Positions 4,715 through 5,401 of a DNA stretch of 5,401 nt are shown piece by piece. The stretch spans positions 1-5,401 of the forward strand of contig PIYJ01000090.1 in NCBI GenBank assembly GCA_003601725.1. The letters run 5' to 3'. The notes under the pieces were generated by a model that did no database searches, was not told the origin of the DNA, and saw only the letters and a program-made list of their open reading frames with translations. The position numbers and the translations under genes are program-made. The first letter of the stretch is position 1, and every line of letters begins with the position of its first letter. The DNA is from Candidatus Bathyarchaeota archaeon (GTDB lineage: Archaea > Thermoproteota > Bathyarchaeia > Bathyarchaeales > DTEX01).

Positions 4715-5401
4715 TTAATTTATGACCCCGGTTTTCCTGGCTAATTGCCGAGCTGATTTTCTTGTTAACGGTTTCTCATTCAGAATCGTGTATCTCTCAG
4801 GTCGAATTTCCCTAGCTTTCACTAAGGCTTCAACGATATATTTATCCTCTATTCCAATCTCTTCAGCGCTTATGGGAGCCCCAACCATCCTTAAAGTGTC
4901 CCGCACGACTTCCCAATCTATCTCGTGAAGAGCCGCCATCATTATTGTTCCCAAGCCACATTGTTCCCCGTGCAATCCATGGTTTGGCGCTATTAGATCT
5001 AAGGCATGACTGAAAAGATGTTCCGATCCGCTGCATGGCTTACTGGTTCCGGCTATGCACATTGCCACGCCGCAGCTTACTAAAGCCTCAAGAAGGACTC
5101 TTACGCCTTCCTCCGATCCCGGCTTGATTAGATTTGCGTTATCGATCACATGCTTCGCGCTCATCGAAGCCAGACTTGAGGTATACTGCGCATAATATTC
5201 TTCTCTCTTCTCATGTGCCAGCTTCCAGTCGCGAGTTGAAGTAATCTTGGATATTACGTCTCCGCAGCCGCTTGCAGTGAAACGGTAAGGCGCATTCATT
5301 ATGATAGATGTATCAGCTATAACTGCCATTGGGGACTGAGCCTTAATCGAATAGGGCCTGCCTGTTCCCTTTATTGAAGCGAAAGGGCTGGCCATGCTGT
5401 C
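4715..5401 (-). CDS. egsA: sn-Glycerol-1-phosphate dehydrogenase, C-terminal part
   Basis: This NAD(P)H-dependent enzyme reduces dihydroxyacetone phosphate to sn-glycerol-1-phosphate, the backbone of archaeal ether lipids. About 228 residues are present; the family is roughly 350 long, so the NAD-binding N-terminal third is beyond the right edge. The Met at 5395 is internal: the frame continues to the edge as D-S-M-A-S-P-F-A-S-I-K-G, the conserved IASPFASIKG-type segment. Numbering from that Met, the family's metal-binding Asp is in SGCGDVISK (D46) and the two His ligands are in GSEHLFSHAL (H126) and NHGLHGEQCG (H142). GTSKPCSGSEH and MVGAPISAEEIGI are also typical. The iron-containing alcohol dehydrogenase/glycerol dehydrogenase superfamily is the only alternative, and these motifs point specifically to the archaeal type. 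It ends in TAA at 4715, about 90 nt before gcvH, with its own likely terminator. Confidence 0.95.
   Translation of the reverse strand, partial: DSMASPFASIKGTGRPYSIKAQSPMAVIADTSIIMNAPYRFTASGCGDVISKITSTRDWKLAHEKREEYYAQYTSSLASMSAKHVIDNANLIKPGSEEGVRVLLEALVSCGVAMCIAGTSKPCSGSEHLFSHALDLIAPNHGLHGEQCGLGTIMMAALHEIDWEVVRDTLRMVGAPISAEEIGIEDKYIVEALVKAREIRPERYTILNEKPLTRKSARQLARKTGVIN

Overview
This AT-rich window almost certainly comes from an archaeon. The right-hand gene is an archaeal-type sn-glycerol-1-phosphate dehydrogenase, the enzyme that sets archaeal membrane lipid stereochemistry. Several genes have Shine-Dalgarno cores of the archaeal GGTGA/GTGATC kind, AT-rich TATA-like boxes lie at promoter distance, and GTG/TTG starts are common. 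The lineage cannot be fixed from the sequence; an uncultured thermoproteote-like archaeon is a guess.

All recognisable genes lie on the minus strand. From right to left they are: egsA (3' part only, running off the right edge); gcvH (complete, glycine cleavage H protein or another lipoyl carrier); a compact iron operon dtxR-feoA-feoB behind a palindromic operator; a small DUF2061-like membrane protein; about 500 bp without a convincing gene; and the first 59 codons of a LacZ-type GH2 beta-galactosidase running off the left edge. That last gene has no stop codon inside the window and is easy to miss.

The iron operon is the centre of the window. The regulator keeps nearly all DtxR/IdeR metal ligands and carries a C-terminal FeoA/SH3-like domain. 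FeoA follows 12 nt later, and feoB overlaps feoA by 4 nt. A perfect 14-bp palindrome sits between the TATA-like box and the predicted transcription start, as expected for autoregulation by iron. FeoB itself is broken: two large pieces in different frames meet at a GCCG-GCCG tandem duplication. Removing one copy restores an uninterrupted 645-residue FeoB with the family's conserved sequence across the join.

The gene-poor stretch at about 300-750 is structured rather than empty. It holds about nine consecutive degenerate 10-nt units, a perfect 9-bp inverted repeat, and a TATA-like box framed by a 6-bp inverted repeat. A second intergenic region, between feoB and the DUF2061 gene, has two inverted repeats that share one arm and so cannot both form. 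I found no CRISPR array, tRNA, rRNA, insertion sequence or defence system.
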